64,000 nt of DNA from Turbatrix aceti (GCA_963969345.1 OZ017770.1:1621246-1685245), one strand, 5' to 3'. Positions 1 to 12,316 are shown, numbered from the stretch's first letter. The notes: generated by a model from the sequence alone, not told the origin. A program made the numbers and translations.

Positions 1-1156
1 GTCTTTCTTTCCTCGATTTGAGCAGCTTTCGACGTTCGGCTCCGGCAGGCTTGTCTTCATCTTCTTCAATGTCGGATCTGACATCCGCAGCTTCTCCAAT
101 AGTTAGCGATCGGTAGACGATCTTCATGATTATCCACGTCCAAAAGACGTGCAGTGACAGTAATCCAAAAAGCAGCAAAATAATTGCCCGAGGTACATAT
201 GGGACCATGAAAATGTCGAGAAGAGCATAATCAGGTTGAATGAGACCGGGTGCTTCAAAAAAGCCCGAACGCAGCAGTACAAAGGGGAAATAACCGAGAC
301 GAGTTATCAACCAGCTAAAATTAATTATTCATTTGTGTAACTTATGCGCAAACAAGTTCAGGTACGAACCTGAGCAAAAAAACTGCAAAAAAAGAATTGA
401 CCACCCATGACGATGCTTTGTAATAACGTACAAGTTTTCCGGACTCCATGATTACGTCACTGATGTCGTGGGACAATAGAACGAGTGTTCCGACACGTAC
501 AAAATTAATTGTCCAACTAACAGACAAAAGCAGTATGGTAATGACATGGTGTGTAATAAGTTCCCAAAAATCACTTCTTTTGACGTCAAAAATGCTGCCA
601 AACAGTAATGCATAGTAAAATCCTGTTTCGATCATGTAGTACCACCTGCAAATTATTTTTTTATGTTTTGTTCTGTTTGTTTGCGAAACAAATATTTTTT
701 GTCTGTGATGTTATGTAAAGAGAACTAAAAGTATTTACAAAAAAAAGAAATGACTCACCAAACAGACGATTCTACTTCATGAAAAGGATAGCCAATCCAG
801 CAGTGTTTTACGTCAGTGAGCCATGGCTTTCCGGCAAGTGTGACCAAACCATAAACAAATAGCACCGCATAAGTAAAGCAACGGAAAAATGTTTCCAGGA
901 TACGTTTAGATCGCGTGTAACGCGCAAATCCACCCAAAATGTGTTGAGTAACCGACGGTCCAAGTTGATCCTTTGATATGATACCCAATAGATATGCACC
1001 CCCATAGCCTCCGATGGCTTCAAGCAATATTCTGAATACTAGCATTGGAATTGAAAAATAAATAGGATATACCAGGTCTTCGAACTTTGGTGGAAGCTGG
1101 TTCCATGACACATTGCGAGGCAACCAATATTTTGGCTCCCAAAATATTGCTGCCAT
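1..1156 (-). CDS. Ceramide synthase (LAG1/HYL family, TLC domain), 3' end cut by window
   Basis: Acyl-CoA-dependent ceramide synthase of the ER membrane, which N-acylates sphingoid bases. Exons: 1156-759, 645-370, 314 to the window edge; frame is kept at both junctions and 329 residues are visible. The N-terminus (FWEPKYWLP) is typical of CerS/HYL proteins. Exon 2 carries the Lag1p motif: THHVIT, then NFVRVGTLVLLSHDISD and a Glu-x2-Lys, with the two His and two Asp that form the presumed active site. At least five hydrophobic segments are visible. Exon 3 ends in an acidic then Lys/Arg-rich cytosolic tail, so the stop probably lies just outside the window. A 3' splice site (TTTCAG) ends 2 nt before the ATG, so the 5' end is probably trans-spliced. 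Intron 2 opens with GTTCG instead of GTAAG. Which of the nematode paralogues (hyl-1, hyl-2, lagr-1) it matches cannot be decided. Confidence 0.93.
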
Positions 1157-1833
1157 TACTGAAATAAGAAAATTGGAATCGAGGCGTTATTAAATAAAAT
1201 GACCAACAGCATTCACGCCACAAAAGTAAATAGTACATCGGTAAGAAAACAACGAGAAAGTAAAAATTCATAGAACGGTTTCAAAATTTTCCCAGCAACC
1301 ATTGCTAAGCGTATCCACGAAAGCACCAACCACAAAAGTGTAGGCTACTTTGTGGAGTCTAAATGTTCAATCGCATTGCTCAATTGTTTTGTTTTTGACT
1401 ATGAGGACCTGCTTCAAAGAGAAGTCAGGGCCTCCGTGGTATAGCAAAGTCAATTTCAGAGAAATGGAGATGATAGGTTTTCTTCAAAGCGCAAGGTTCA
1501 TACTACCTCCCACCAATGTGCAATGTTTGTTGTGCGCGCAATCCACAGGGCTGCTAATAGCAAAATGGGAGGAATGACTAACACAAACATTTTTTTCCTA
1601 AATAGCAAAAAAAGCCGACAACTGTTACACATTGTTATAGTTTTTTGTTCATTGTCACACCTGAAGCATAAAAACGACAAAATCTAGCACAAAAGCCCTG
1701 CAAGATATATGTATCAATCAGGCTTTATGCACACAAGTTTCTTATCATGAAGCATGTTTTATGCTCACAACTCCATTATTTTTATTACGTTTTGCACAGA
1801 TCAATAACTAAGATATGAATAAAAGCACAACTA
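1157..1833. other. Intergenic, ceramide synthase / dihydrodiol dehydrogenase
   Basis: This is the outron or promoter of the leftward ceramide synthase and the 3' flank of the upstream gene. A reverse-strand AATAAA (TTTATT at 1781-1786) lies about 48 nt past the dehydrogenase stop. Short open frames here have no coding character. Nothing else seen. Confidence 0.5.
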
Positions 1834-2964
1834 CTAGTCGTCTGCATCTCCGTCGTAGACAATGCCGAGGTGATGCCGGATATCCTCCAGGGTTTCCGCA
1901 AGAATACGTGTTGCTTGCAGGGGGTGAACGTCGCTTTCAGTGTGTTCACCAGCGATGCGATCGTAGACATGATCGGCCTCAAAGTTGAGACCACGGCTGT
2001 TGTTGTAAACGTACTTCTCGTCCGCTGTTTGGTTCAAAGGGAAGTCGATGACTTGCGACTGGCTGGTCAGAGTGACAGGGCCGCGGTGAATAATCAAGCG
2101 AGTCGGGCACCAAAAGAAGCCAGGGAGCTATAACGGAGGGTTAAACAAATACCGGTGAACTGAAAATGCGAACCTCGATGTATCCGTTGGTGAACGTAAT
2201 AACTGCGCGTGATTGCGCGATGTCATTGGGAGAGCAGAAAAGATTGGCACGTCCTTTTCCGCCAAACTGGAGAGAGATAGTAGCCCAGTCCTCAGTGTTA
2301 GGAGCACTCAATTCGCAGTCGGCCGTGATTTTGCTTGGTTTTTCCGGAAAAACCCAGGTAGCAAGCTGGACGAGGTAAATGCCGAGTTCGTAAAGCGAAG
2401 AGGTTCCCAAGTCCTTCCAAATGCTTTCCGGCAAGCCAGTGAGCGTGAAATTAGCCAGAACAGATTTTGGCGTTCCTAATTCGCCTTTCTTGATTTCCTC
2501 TCGAATGCGTGTGTAGGCAGGAAAGAATCGACTCCAAAGCGCTTCCATCAAAAAAATTTTTTTTTCCTGAGCCTTTGCAATCATTTTGTTCACCTGACGC
2601 GAGTTTATGCCCAAGGGCTTTTCGCTGAGAATCTTCTTGCCAGCCTCCAGTGCCTTGAGTACAATGTTTTCATGCAGGCGAGTAACAACTCCAATGTAAA
2701 CGATATCTAAAAAAGCACCGCATGTATACACGAAGGGTTGTTGTCCTACCAACCGACATCAGGCTGAGCGAGCACCTCGTCGTATGAGCCGAATGTTTGA
2801 ACAGATGAATCAAGCCCAGTAGCAGTGCGGAACTCGGTAGCTCGTTCAACGCTGCTGGCTCCAAGAGCAACGATTTTGTGAGGACGAGCGGCAGAACGGA
2901 GCGCGGTTACAAAATCATTGCTAATTTTGCCGCAACCAATAATTCCCCAACGCAGAGTGGTCAT
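1834..2964 (-). CDS. DHDH: Trans-1,2-dihydrobenzene-1,2-diol dehydrogenase-like (Gfo/Idh/MocA family)
   Basis: NADP-dependent dimeric dihydrodiol/xylose dehydrogenase-type oxidoreductase, presumably cytosolic. Exons: 2964-2754, 2706-2174, 2127-1834; 345 residues against about 334 for mammalian DHDH. The Rossmann glycine motif GIIGCGKIS is at residues 7-15. The family EKP signature (ILSEKPLGIN) starts exon 2, followed by MEALWSRFFPAY, a typical DHDH active-site block. The C-terminal half is the GFO_IDH_MocA beta-sheet domain. The ATG follows a TTTCTAG acceptor by 2 nt, as expected for a trans-spliced message. Intron 2 (46 nt) uses a GTTCG donor. The substrate in this animal is unknown. Family assignment is firm, exact orthology less so. 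Confidence 0.92.
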
Positions 2965-3783
2965 ACCTAGAAAACAGTGATTGTACGCGCGTATCAGCAA
3001 AGTGCACGACGATGCATCAAAAAAAGACGCAAGACAGAGCTCTGTAATTGCAATTGATTTCTGAGAAAAGAAAGTTGTCAATATTGTTCTCGTGAAGGAC
3101 CAAAACACCAGTAAAAATAAATCGTAACTGTGTTTTACGTAGATCAGCCAGTGTCCGTCCTACTAAGGTGATAATTTTTTTATTGGTTTCAATTGAAAAG
3201 CAATGTTTTATAACAACAAACGCCCTTTCACATTCTGCATCAAAAAAAAGGCTTGCCCCTGACAGAAATCTAATTGTTTTTTTGCTGTCAAAGTGACACA
3301 CCTTTAATGATTTTTTCAATTGTTAAAATATCTTTTAGTAATCAAAAGAATATGAAACTGACAAAATCGGAGCCTGACAATCTATGTACATGTACAGGTG
3401 CAAAAATAATTCATAAAAAATTTTTTTGAAAAAGCAAATTACCAGCTGAAATGAATTCGCAACCGGTGATTTTTCATGGACACCGTCTCGTAGCTTTTGC
3501 CGGCTGCTCGCCGTCGTCGGGGACAACCCGAACCGTATTGGCGCCCGGGTCCGGACGATATCTAATGTAAGACCCAACGTGCTTCACGGTCAGCTTGATG
3601 TTGAAAAATTTGGCACAATTTTTCTGTGGCCACACTTGGATTACACATGGTTTGTAAGTTTCAGATTTTTTTGAAATTTCATAAATTTTTTATAATCGTG
3701 TTGGCAAAGTGCACTTTTTGCCAAACTCATGTTTTATTGCACTTTTTTCAGAGTATTCATTAACGGGTTATTTTCTGAACAGA
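2965..3783. other. Divergent intergenic region, dehydrogenase (-) / nicastrin (+)
   Basis: It must hold both promoters. It is AT-rich with long T runs and no protein-like frame. A TTTTTCAG near 3751 and a CTGAACAG just before the nicastrin ATG are possible trans-splice acceptors. No conserved element was recognised. Confidence 0.45.
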
Positions 3784-6322
3784 ATGACTCGCTTTCTACT
3801 GTTTTTGTTGTTGTTTTATAGTTGCAGTATTTTGCTACCAGGTAAGGTGTTGATCAATTAACTGTAGCGAGTATGGTTGTCTTACTTTTAGTCCTATGCA
3901 CGTCATGTCGCCTACAAGAACAGATCTCAGTAACTTTGCCAAAGAGCAAGATTCATTGCTTTCGTCTTTTGAATGGAACACATCAAACTGGCTGCCAATG
4001 TAAGTTGTAGCTTTTAATTTCCAAATTGATGTGAATGTAAGGAACACATCGATTTTCTTTTTAGCGGACAAGCATGGCAATACGGGTACGGTTGTAAAAA
4101 TTACGGGCATTCATGAACTCGAGTATGTCATTGATAAATTTGCTGGCACGGAAGAGGACGTCATCATTCTCATCGATGTTGTCGACTTGACTGCGTGAGT
4201 TTTTGCCTTCATTACAGACATTGAACTAAGAATGACCGTTTTCAGACCGATGATCAGAGTTTTATTTCACGACAAAATTATTCGCGGAATTTTGCTGTAT
4301 GGCGAGATCAAAATCAACCAACATTCGAGTTCTGAGCTCTCTGAAGACGGTGTTTGTCCGCAGGAGCAGTTTTCCATTTACGAGAAGGATAATACATGCT
4401 TCTGGAATCATGCTATGCATCCTCAAGGAATTCGGTATCTCGATTGGAACAAACCCATTTTCTTCATCGACGATCCAGACGAAGTCAAAATTCTTCTCGA
4501 CACATGCTTCCTAAAGTACAACAAAGGACTCATCACGCACTACGATGAAAACAGGGAGCGTTGCCGTGCCAAGATGTCTCTCTTCCAACACGCTGCCGGT
4601 ACTGCCGATATGTGTATGCGACGACAGAATCTTTTCTACGGATTAACGGATACCCTGACGCTCTGTGAACCGTTATCTAACTACAATGTATTCAGTCTCA
4701 TTCCCACAACCGGGCATAAAAATCCTGTCAATCTCCTGGTACTTTCTGCTCAACTTGACAGTGCAAGCGCGTTTTCGGAATCGCAAGGCGGCGATGTAAC
4801 CGTGCTAACGTCGGTAATCACACTGCTTGCCGTGGCGAATGCTCTGGGACAAAATTATCAACTTTTCACCGAAAGAGCTGCTTCTACCAATCGCCAGATA
4901 CTTTTTTCGTTTTTTAACGGGGTAAACGGGTGGTTTCATACGTTCACAACTTATGAGTTATTTTCAGGAAGCCATGGGATACATTGGAAGCTCGCGTGTG
5001 GCTTTTGACATGATGATGGATCAATTTCCAGCAAAGTACAAGAGCTTTGGAGATGGCAAGACTGGCCCGCAGATTCATCTTGAAGACATTGCTTGTTTCC
5101 TTGAACTGCAGCATATCGGCTGGAATGCACCGGGCAATGACAGAAATTACGTTTTCCACGTAGATCAGGAGGTGTACAATGCCCACGAAGATATTGCGAG
5201 TTTTATTTTCTAATTTTCCATTTTGGAAATGTGTTTTTTATACACTTTTTTTGCAGATTCTGTCAATCATGGCCAACACAACTCGTTCACTTGTCTCTCG
5301 TAATTTTCAACTACGACGTTCCAACGAACGCGGGTCTTCACGCGTACCTCCCTCGTCATATCAATCTTTTCTACGCCACAATCGCTCGATTCCGGGTTTA
5401 GTATTGTCGCCTGACCCACGAGGTAGATACGAGTACGGCGCCCTGTTTTCTATATTTGACACCGCAATCACTGATTTTCCAAAAGTTCGCGAAACTGCCC
5501 GCCAACACATCATCGCCGTAGCCAACTCAATCGTAGACGCTTCGACTGGATTTGCTCATAACGATGTAGCATCGGCATCTGATTTTCCCGTGAACGAAAC
5601 GTACATTGACGTTCTTGTTGAGTGTTTTTTTGCACGTAAATGGGATTGCGAGCACTTTAAGCTGTTTGTTCCAAATTTTAATGCCAACTATCGTAAGTTG
5701 TTTTGCTTGCTTGATTTCTCATAATTAAAATTTTTTTTTTTCAGATGCCAAAAGATATCTCTACGTTGGAACGGAAACGGATGGTTCTGCTCTCTGGTAC
5801 ATTGTACACGCGCTACTCGTCCAGGCTCTCGGAGAAACGCATGCAACATCAAACGTGAACGGCGGTGATCAGTGTGAGACGCTGAATCCCGGGCAAACCA
5901 TTTATCACTACAACTGGGCTTACTACGAGCCAAAGGATCGCGATATTTGCTTCCGAACGACAACATTCACGACCAAGGCTCAGTCACCGGCTTTTGGCGA
6001 TGACGGCTTCAATCCTGCCTACATGAACTACTCTACCTGGGTTGAATCAATGTGGGACGTGCACAAGCTGGAGCTATTTCTTGCTACCCGAAAATTTCCA
6101 ACGATTCACGTTGTTGCTGCGCTCTGTCTCCTAGGGCTGACTTTGATCATCTCACTTATCGACTGGAAGCTGAAACACGATGACTACTTCCGGCCACCAA
6201 ACCGCGTTTCGTCACGAGGCACTTCCGCTCAAGCGTCCGTTTACTTTCAATCGACCACACCGAGTGCTACGATCAAGCTTGAACCATCCGATGCTGCAAA
6301 TCTCTTGCCTTCATCAACTTGA
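3784..6322 (+). CDS. aph-2: Nicastrin (gamma-secretase subunit)
   Basis: Type I membrane glycoprotein of the gamma-secretase complex, which gates substrate access for Notch/APP-type intramembrane cleavage. Exons: 3784-3841, 3892-3999, 4065-4194, 4246-4921, 4968-5171, 5257-5692, 5745-6322; 729 residues against 709 in human. Visible: signal peptide (FLLFLLLFYSCSILL), the nicastrin N-terminal block CFRLLNGTHQTGCQ, the aminopeptidase-like fold (LVLSAQLDS, FSFFNG), PPSSYQSFLR, NYSTWVESMWDV and a single TM helix (HVVAALCLLGLTLIISLI) near residue 680. The motif normally written DYIGS reads GYIGSS at residues 328-333. The donor of intron 5 was chosen at 5172 (GAG|GTGTAC) because it keeps frame; a GC donor some 15-20 nt downstream is the alternative. 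The gene is convergent with the innexin. Confidence 0.95.
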
Positions 6323-6709
6323 TCTCATATTTTTGACTCTTTTAAGCCATAATTTTTTTCGGCATTGAAGTAAAAATTTCTCTGTAGATCGCCGCCGAGA
6401 GAAGTCAGAGATGCAATTGCATAGCGGTTGTTTACCGCTTCTAGTCAGTCTGTTACTCGCCCGCCCCCTAGTTTTACTCGTCCTATGAGAGCAGCGGTCA
6501 CCTGCAGAAAAATATAAACAAATAACTGAAAAATTCATTTACACAGAAAATATAAGTCCACATGATACGGTAAACTAGAAAAAAAAAACAAGGACCAAGG
6601 GAATTCATTTACACAGAAAAAAGGAGTTTGTTTACGGTAAAACAGAAAAAAAACATTGAAAAAACACTTTTTTTTGTTGGTTGTTATTCACAGCTTTGTC
6701 ATTCAGTCG
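6323..6709. other. Convergent 3' flanks of nicastrin and innexin
   Basis: A 387-nt spacer with an imperfect direct repeat: 'gaattcatttacacagaaaa' at 6601-6620 closely matches 6531-6550. No gene and no clear AATAAA were seen. Confidence 0.45.
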
Positions 6710-8468
6710 TCAAATATACTCGGTGTCGGTGGAGCACGAATCCGCGTTGGATGAAGGGCTCTCTCGTCCTTCGCTGAAAAACGAAGCATTAATAAAATAA
6801 ATAATTCTGAAACAATGAAAAACATACACAAAATCGTGTTCATGTTCTTTGACGAACTTCCAGAAGAGACGAGAAATGAGTAGAGCGGATATCATTTCGT
6901 CAGCGTTGTACGTCAGGAGATGGAAGAGGACGGTGCCGTTGCTGCCGACGTAATCGCAGAACCTGCCATATTGTGTGGCCATTGCCTTGCAGTAATTTTC
7001 ACGTTTTTCGTTGCGCTTTACCTAAAAAAAGACTTCAATTTGCATAACAGGGGAAAAAACTTGCCGAAAGAAGTCGAACATTGGCTTCGTGACGCTCGAT
7101 CAGGTTTTGAAGAGCATTGTGATTATTTTCCAAAGTTTTGAGCGCTTTGATGTCGTCCGGGTTGCTCTGAACACGGGCACAAGAATCCTTGCATTTGTCA
7201 TGCAAGGAACCTCTGGCCTTTTCAAACTCTTTTTGAGCTCTACGGTACTGCGGGGAAAGCTTATACGGGGGCAGCGCAACATCGAGAGACGCAGAAATCA
7301 TCTCGCCAAGGTATTGGCGGCTGTTGATGAGGCGATTTGTCCAGGAGATGATGGAGTAAGCGTTGTACACCTCGATGGCTACGAGTCCGTGCCAAACCAG
7401 CATGTAGGCCTTTTCGATGAGCATGTGGGTCATCAAAACGCATTGCATTGTGTTCAAAGCTACAGGGCGCGGGCCAATGTTGGGTTTGTCGTTATCCAAG
7501 ACCGTGATGTTAAACTGACAGACTCCGATGCGCGGAAACAAACCTGTCAGACGCCAGTCGACACCATAAAGAAGGTATCTTGTAACATCAAAGCCCAAGT
7601 AACGGGGATTGGTGTCAGCAACAAAGTACGTAAGCAAGTACAGCTGAAAACGCACTGTGATAAGATGGCACCTACTGTAAAGGCATCTTACCAAAAACAT
7701 GATGTTAGCAAATTGATACAGCTTAAAACCCATGTAGGCAGCGGACATGGCATGACGAGAAATCCAGCGCTTGTAAAAACTAAAAAGAGCTTTTATTCGA
7801 TTTAAAAAGAACACTTACCGTATGATATAGAAGTCATGCGGGTAAATGATCTTGTCTGCGGTTGACATGTCAAAAAAGATGATGCAGTTGCGCAAGTACG
7901 TTTTCAAATTTTTATTTTTTATACGAGTTTGGAATCCGGCGTCCAAAATGTATCCCATGCGCAGGCCTGTAAGTTTGCGGCCAGTAGATGATATTTTTCA
8001 TTTACTAGACACTAAACTTACTTGACATGTAAAGCGCCACGTTCCAGTAGTACCGAGGAAACATCACGACCAGGCCCATCAAGATGAAGATAAAGGGAAT
8101 CCACTAAATGGTTATTTTCTGTTCTACTAGACCAAAAGGAAAAAAAATGATCCTACTTGATAAAACAAGATCGGTTTGGCCTCTCTCATCAGGTCACTGT
8201 TCGTAGGGAGGGACTCGTTGTAGGGCATGTAGTACGTGCCTTCGACAAAGCAGTAATCACGCGCATACTGGATCCAGGATCTTTTCCAGTTGCCCTTGGC
8301 CCAGCAGTTGACCGGTGTACCGGCATAGTCTCTCGCGAAAAGGGTCAGGCCAATGACAATGAAAACAAACGCCGAAATTCGGTTGTTTTGGCGATCGGCA
8401 AAGTCTTCATCGTGATAAGGCGTTGCCACCTTAGAAAGGAAGCGCATAAACGATGAAATTATAAACAT
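6710..8468 (-). CDS. Innexin gap-junction protein
   Basis: Four-TM gap-junction or hemichannel subunit of the plasma membrane. Exons: 8468-8157, 8103-8022, 7966-7819, 7779-7692, 7643-7080, 7021-6828, 6773-6710; 483 residues. Hallmarks: DDF-type N-terminus (HDEDFADRQNN), first extracellular loop with two Cys (PVNCW and DYCFVEGTYY), the YQWIPF signature at the exon 1/2 junction, second loop with FPRIGVCQF and a second Cys (MQCVLM), then TM4 and a long cytosolic tail ending DTEYI. Intron 4 is only 48 nt and is in frame. Reading through it would insert 16 residues that no innexin has at that place, so I removed it. Intron 5 has a GTTCG donor. A TTTTTCAG lies about 20 nt before the ATG. The tail carries a Lys/Glu-rich probable coiled coil (about residues 330-395). 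Confidence 0.95.
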
Positions 8469-10782
8469 CGTTTTTTTGTCAAACCCTGAAAAAAACAATA
8501 GAGAAAAAATCAAGTGGGGGAAGGATGGCGATCGCTAGACTGATGTTTGTGAGCAAGAATGAAGGAGCACAGTAAATGCAGACAAGCACCGCCTCGGACG
8601 GGTGCCTGCCTGCGTTTGCAGAAGGTACGTGCCCGTTGTCTACCTACTGCTTACTCATCAGCGAGGAAGACAGGTAACCTGGCACATCCATTGTTAGTCA
8701 GAGCCTCGGTATGAAGCCGCCCGTTTTTTCATCACGTCAGACAAGATATTTTGGAGATGAACAAGCAAAATGAATGCAGATAACAAAAAAAAGCAAAATA
8801 AAATAAATCGTTGTGCACCTTTGTTTTTTCTTACGTTTTTTTTTCTAACGCCTTTATGTCTAGAATTTTCTCAATGTATTGTTATAGACAAGGGGACGGC
8901 AAACAATGATAGTGACAGAAGACAAAAACTGCAAAGGGCTACAAGAATTTTAATGTTGGAAAAATACAAACGCTGGTCTTAATTTCGTTCCCCTTTGGGT
9001 CCTTAGTGCCAAGTCGAGGATCAAGTTTTCAGCTCGTTCTTTGACCAGGACTGAAAAAATAGGATTACTTTTCTCAGGGCCAAACTGTTCGTAAAATTCA
9101 TCAAAAAACAAAACTACGGTGTGACTGATCGCAACATCAAAAGTTAATCCCGATCAAGCAATGTACAAAAAAGTATTCCTAACGCTAATTGATCAATTTT
9201 TTTATACGCCCAGTCGCCATCATAGACAAAACAAGCTACGTCTGCCAATTGTTTTTGTCTATGATCAGTCTGATAGCCACACATGCGCCAAACGGTACGA
9301 CTATTTTAAATTTACTAAGAATATAGGAAAAATAATATTGCAGCTGCAGCTGACTTTGTGAGAAAATTGATCATCAAGGTTTGCAAAAGAAAAAAAGAAC
9401 GCAGCGACAATAGTACATCGGGAAAGAACAATGTGCTGCCTTGCCCTATAGCGACTTTCTAGCGTATGACAGTTTCTTTAGTTGATGAAATCCAGTAACA
9501 AAGTCACACTAGACAGAGACAGAGATGTCATAAATATCTCAAATTGCCAGATTGGGTGGCAGCAATGATTCGAAAAATACGAATAATGCCGTGTCATTAC
9601 TGTCAGTCAACTTTTGAAAATTAATACGTAAACACCTTGTTTCACATTTTTACAGTATTTTTCAGATCCTGGTTGTTTGTTGTGAGTCACAAGAAAAAGA
9701 AGATGTTATTGGTTGAGAAAGACGTGCAGGGGTGACCGCAAACAACGAAAATAGAATGAGCAGGTGTTAGCGAAAACGACTTTTTAGGTCCGTCAACAAA
9801 TATAAGGCTTTTCTGTTAACCATTCTAACGACTGGGGTTGATATTAATATTTTCGCACAGATGCAAAAACTTCAAAAAAATAAAAAGGCTCTTCAGCACA
9901 CCGTACTAATTTAAAATTTTGCAAAAAAATAAAGAAAAAAACAAAACCATAAAAAAACTCTTGCAATACGGAAGCAGCAAACGGTCCAGTTCAAAAAAGG
10001 TGAGAACGGAGCGCTCAATAGATGGGCATTCTTTGTCTGCTGAGAAGAAAAACTAATTTTGACATTTGAAGCAGTGGTGCAATTGGCGCGGCGCCGCTTA
10101 CAAAATCGTTGCTTTTAGAAAAGTAATAAAAATTTGCATATTTCCGGAAAGACAAAGACGGTATGCCTGAAGTCACAATGATGCTTTGAAATTTTCGCAT
10201 CGTAAACGAATACGACTTCTAACTCGTCAATAACAAAACCACGTTCTTTATTTATTGTCCCTTTGCAACAGTGATCTAGCGAAGACTCGTGTCATGTCGT
10301 CGGGCACAAATCGCTAGCGCGGATGAAGACTGGTAAGCTGTGCACTCGGATACGCTTGATCTTACCCCGGAGATCGGATCTTTAAAGTCACCAAATGCCT
10401 CTCGTTAACTGCGTCGAATCCCCATTATAAATGTAAACATCCGCCGATAGGTCAAAAAATGTTTTATCTTTACGATATTACAAAGAAGGTTGAAACTAAA
10501 AACAAAAAAACTTATACAGCGGGGAAAATAAATACATTGCACTGGAAGTAAGGTTTCAATTCACAGGGTAATCTGGGACAGCAAAAAATATTTATTTTTG
10601 AATCATTTTTCAAAAAAAAAAATGATTTTCCGACGTTTTTGTGTTTCATTCGTGAATTTTTTTCCACTTTTACAATAGGGAAATTATTATGCCGGTCTAA
10701 AAATGTAGGGTGGCCTGATATTGAGGCAGGTTTTATGCCAGATTAAACCTTAACAGGGACAAAATCGTCATTAGTATTGACG
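8469..10782. other. Intergenic, innexin 5' flank / MRG gene 3' flank
   Basis: 2.3 kb without a supported gene. It starts with the innexin promoter, including a GC-rich patch (8580-8735) with a short GCACC/GGTGC stem. A perfect-but-one hairpin lies at 9219-9265. The stretch 10250-10430 is less AT-rich than its surroundings and could be an RNA gene or regulatory element, but no known RNA family was recognised. Confidence 0.4.
9219..9265. repeat. Short inverted repeat / hairpin
   Basis: The left arm 'atcatagacaaaaca' (9219-9233) pairs with 'tgtttttgtctatgat' (9250-9265) with one bulged base, around a 16-nt loop. It lies in a gene-free region. It could be a remnant of a small inverted-repeat element or a short RNA hairpin. 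It is too short and isolated to classify. Confidence 0.5.
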
Positions 10783-12316
10783 TTAAATGGCGCTATTAAA
10801 TGAATCAAAAACATGTCGAAGATATTCACGCGGGCAGGTGTCATACACATCTTCTGTGTAGTACTGTTGGCAATTTTCACTGGTAAAAGCAGTAATCCTG
10901 GAGACAAGTTCATACACGTCCGACATGGCGTCTCGCAATTCACCCGAGCAGATTTTCATAAAATGATAGAGAAAGCGAATCAAGTGGACGAATCCCAGGC
11001 GATTGACGTGACCTGTGACGGCTGCTGAAAAACCCAAAAGCGTAATGACAAACGCGATAATAAAAAAAACTTACCAGGATCATCAGAAATTAGTTGAACG
11101 GTTGGAGAAGTCAAACTACTGGCCGGAGGAGTAGCAGCACGTCGAAGTCTGTTTGACTTGCGCTCGGGAGGGATAAAAACAGAATCTTTTTTTTTCTTAT
11201 TCTTCTTTCGTTTTTTCTGAGGCACAAAATCCTCGTCTTCATCGCTTGACTCGCTGCCACTTTCGTCGCCGATTTCGAGGCGAAGTTGCTCTTTTTCAGG
11301 ATTCAAGAGGAAACGATCGTTGTCATCCAGTGGCTTGATGATGAGATACTCCAGCTTGTAAAAAATGCTGCCAAGGGCCGTCTCATTGATGTGGTTGCTC
11401 AGGTGAATAAGCCTTTCCTGGAATACTTGTCGCTCGCTGTCTTTTGTTTTTTGAGTTAAAAACTGAAAAAGCAAGCATAAAACTAATATTTAATGGAGGT
11501 AATAAAAACTAACGTCATCGAATATTTGACTTATTGTGAGGGGAGCAGGAATGACGGGCAACATGAGGCGAGAGATCATATCGTAGTCATCCATGAGGAC
11601 AAGCTTCAAGTTTTCCGGAAAATTCGCCAAGTTAAAAGTTTTCTGGGCTTTTTTCGATGGCTTTTTGGTTTTCTTCTGCGATGATTGCGCGGATGCACTT
11701 GTTGACGCAGCCGTGGCTGCACGTTTGGCTTTGGGCTTTTCAGTAGCACTATTCTTCTCCTTCGGCCTTTTCTGACCAGCCTGGGAGGTTTTTCCAGAAC
11801 CCGAAGGCTCGGCTGCAGTTCCAGAAACAGAATCTGCTTTTCCGGAAAAGGACAAAGACGACTTCCGGGATGTTTTTTTTGTGGACTCGTCTGTGTCCGA
11901 CTTCTTTAGCTTCTTTTCTTCCTTTTTTGTCTTCTGCAACTCCATGGCACATTTTATCTCGTTCTGAAAATGTCATCATTAGACAAGCGCTGAGGATGCA
12001 GATGAACAATTACCTCGGCGATTTCAATATTCCCGGGAGTGCAAGGACGAAACCTTTGAATGGCAACCGTGTGACTGATGTCTTCATCATATCGGGCGTT
12101 CCAACCCTAAAAAATATCAATAAAAAATTTCTAACGAAAAACCATCCATACCTCGTAATGAACAGTGTAGGTGCGTTCACTCTTTTGAGAAACTTTGATG
12201 ATTTTAGCTGGATAGAAAAATTTATCCGTGTGCTGACAGAGCACCCGAGTGCCAGCATCCTGTTCCGGCATTGAATTTGGATAGCCCGGAAACATTGTCG
12301 TTTTTCTGGTCATCAT
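10783..12316 (-). CDS. Chromo-barrel / MRG-domain chromatin protein (MSL3/MRG15 type)
   Basis: Subunit of MRG15/MSL3-type chromatin complexes that reads methylated H3K36 or H4K20 in the nucleus. Exons: 12316-12152, 12106-12014, 11963-11514, 11462-11075, 11024-10783; 445 residues. The N-terminal chromo barrel (about residues 15-85) shows FYPAKIIK and YTVHYEGWNARYDE with its aromatic cage. A Lys/Ser-rich linker (90-200) follows. The first half of the MRG domain (about 205-280, NLPxNLKLVLMDDYDMI) is separated from the second half (about 365-445, GFVHLIRFLYHFMKI) by an 80-residue acidic then basic insert. An insert at this point is known from MSL3 and is absent from MRG15, so an MSL3-like identity is favoured, but mrg-1 orthology is not excluded. 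The ATG lies about 15 nt after a TTTTGTAG acceptor. Confidence 0.87.

Noticed and set aside
5172..5256. GC-AG intron option for nicastrin (GC donor near 5188)
   Set aside because: A GT donor at 5172 (GAG|GTGTAC) keeps the same frame and is simpler; only cDNA could settle it.
7089..7805. 238-codon + frame inside the innexin gene
   Set aside because: Antisense of innexin exons and introns; no motifs, while the reverse strand matches innexin end to end.
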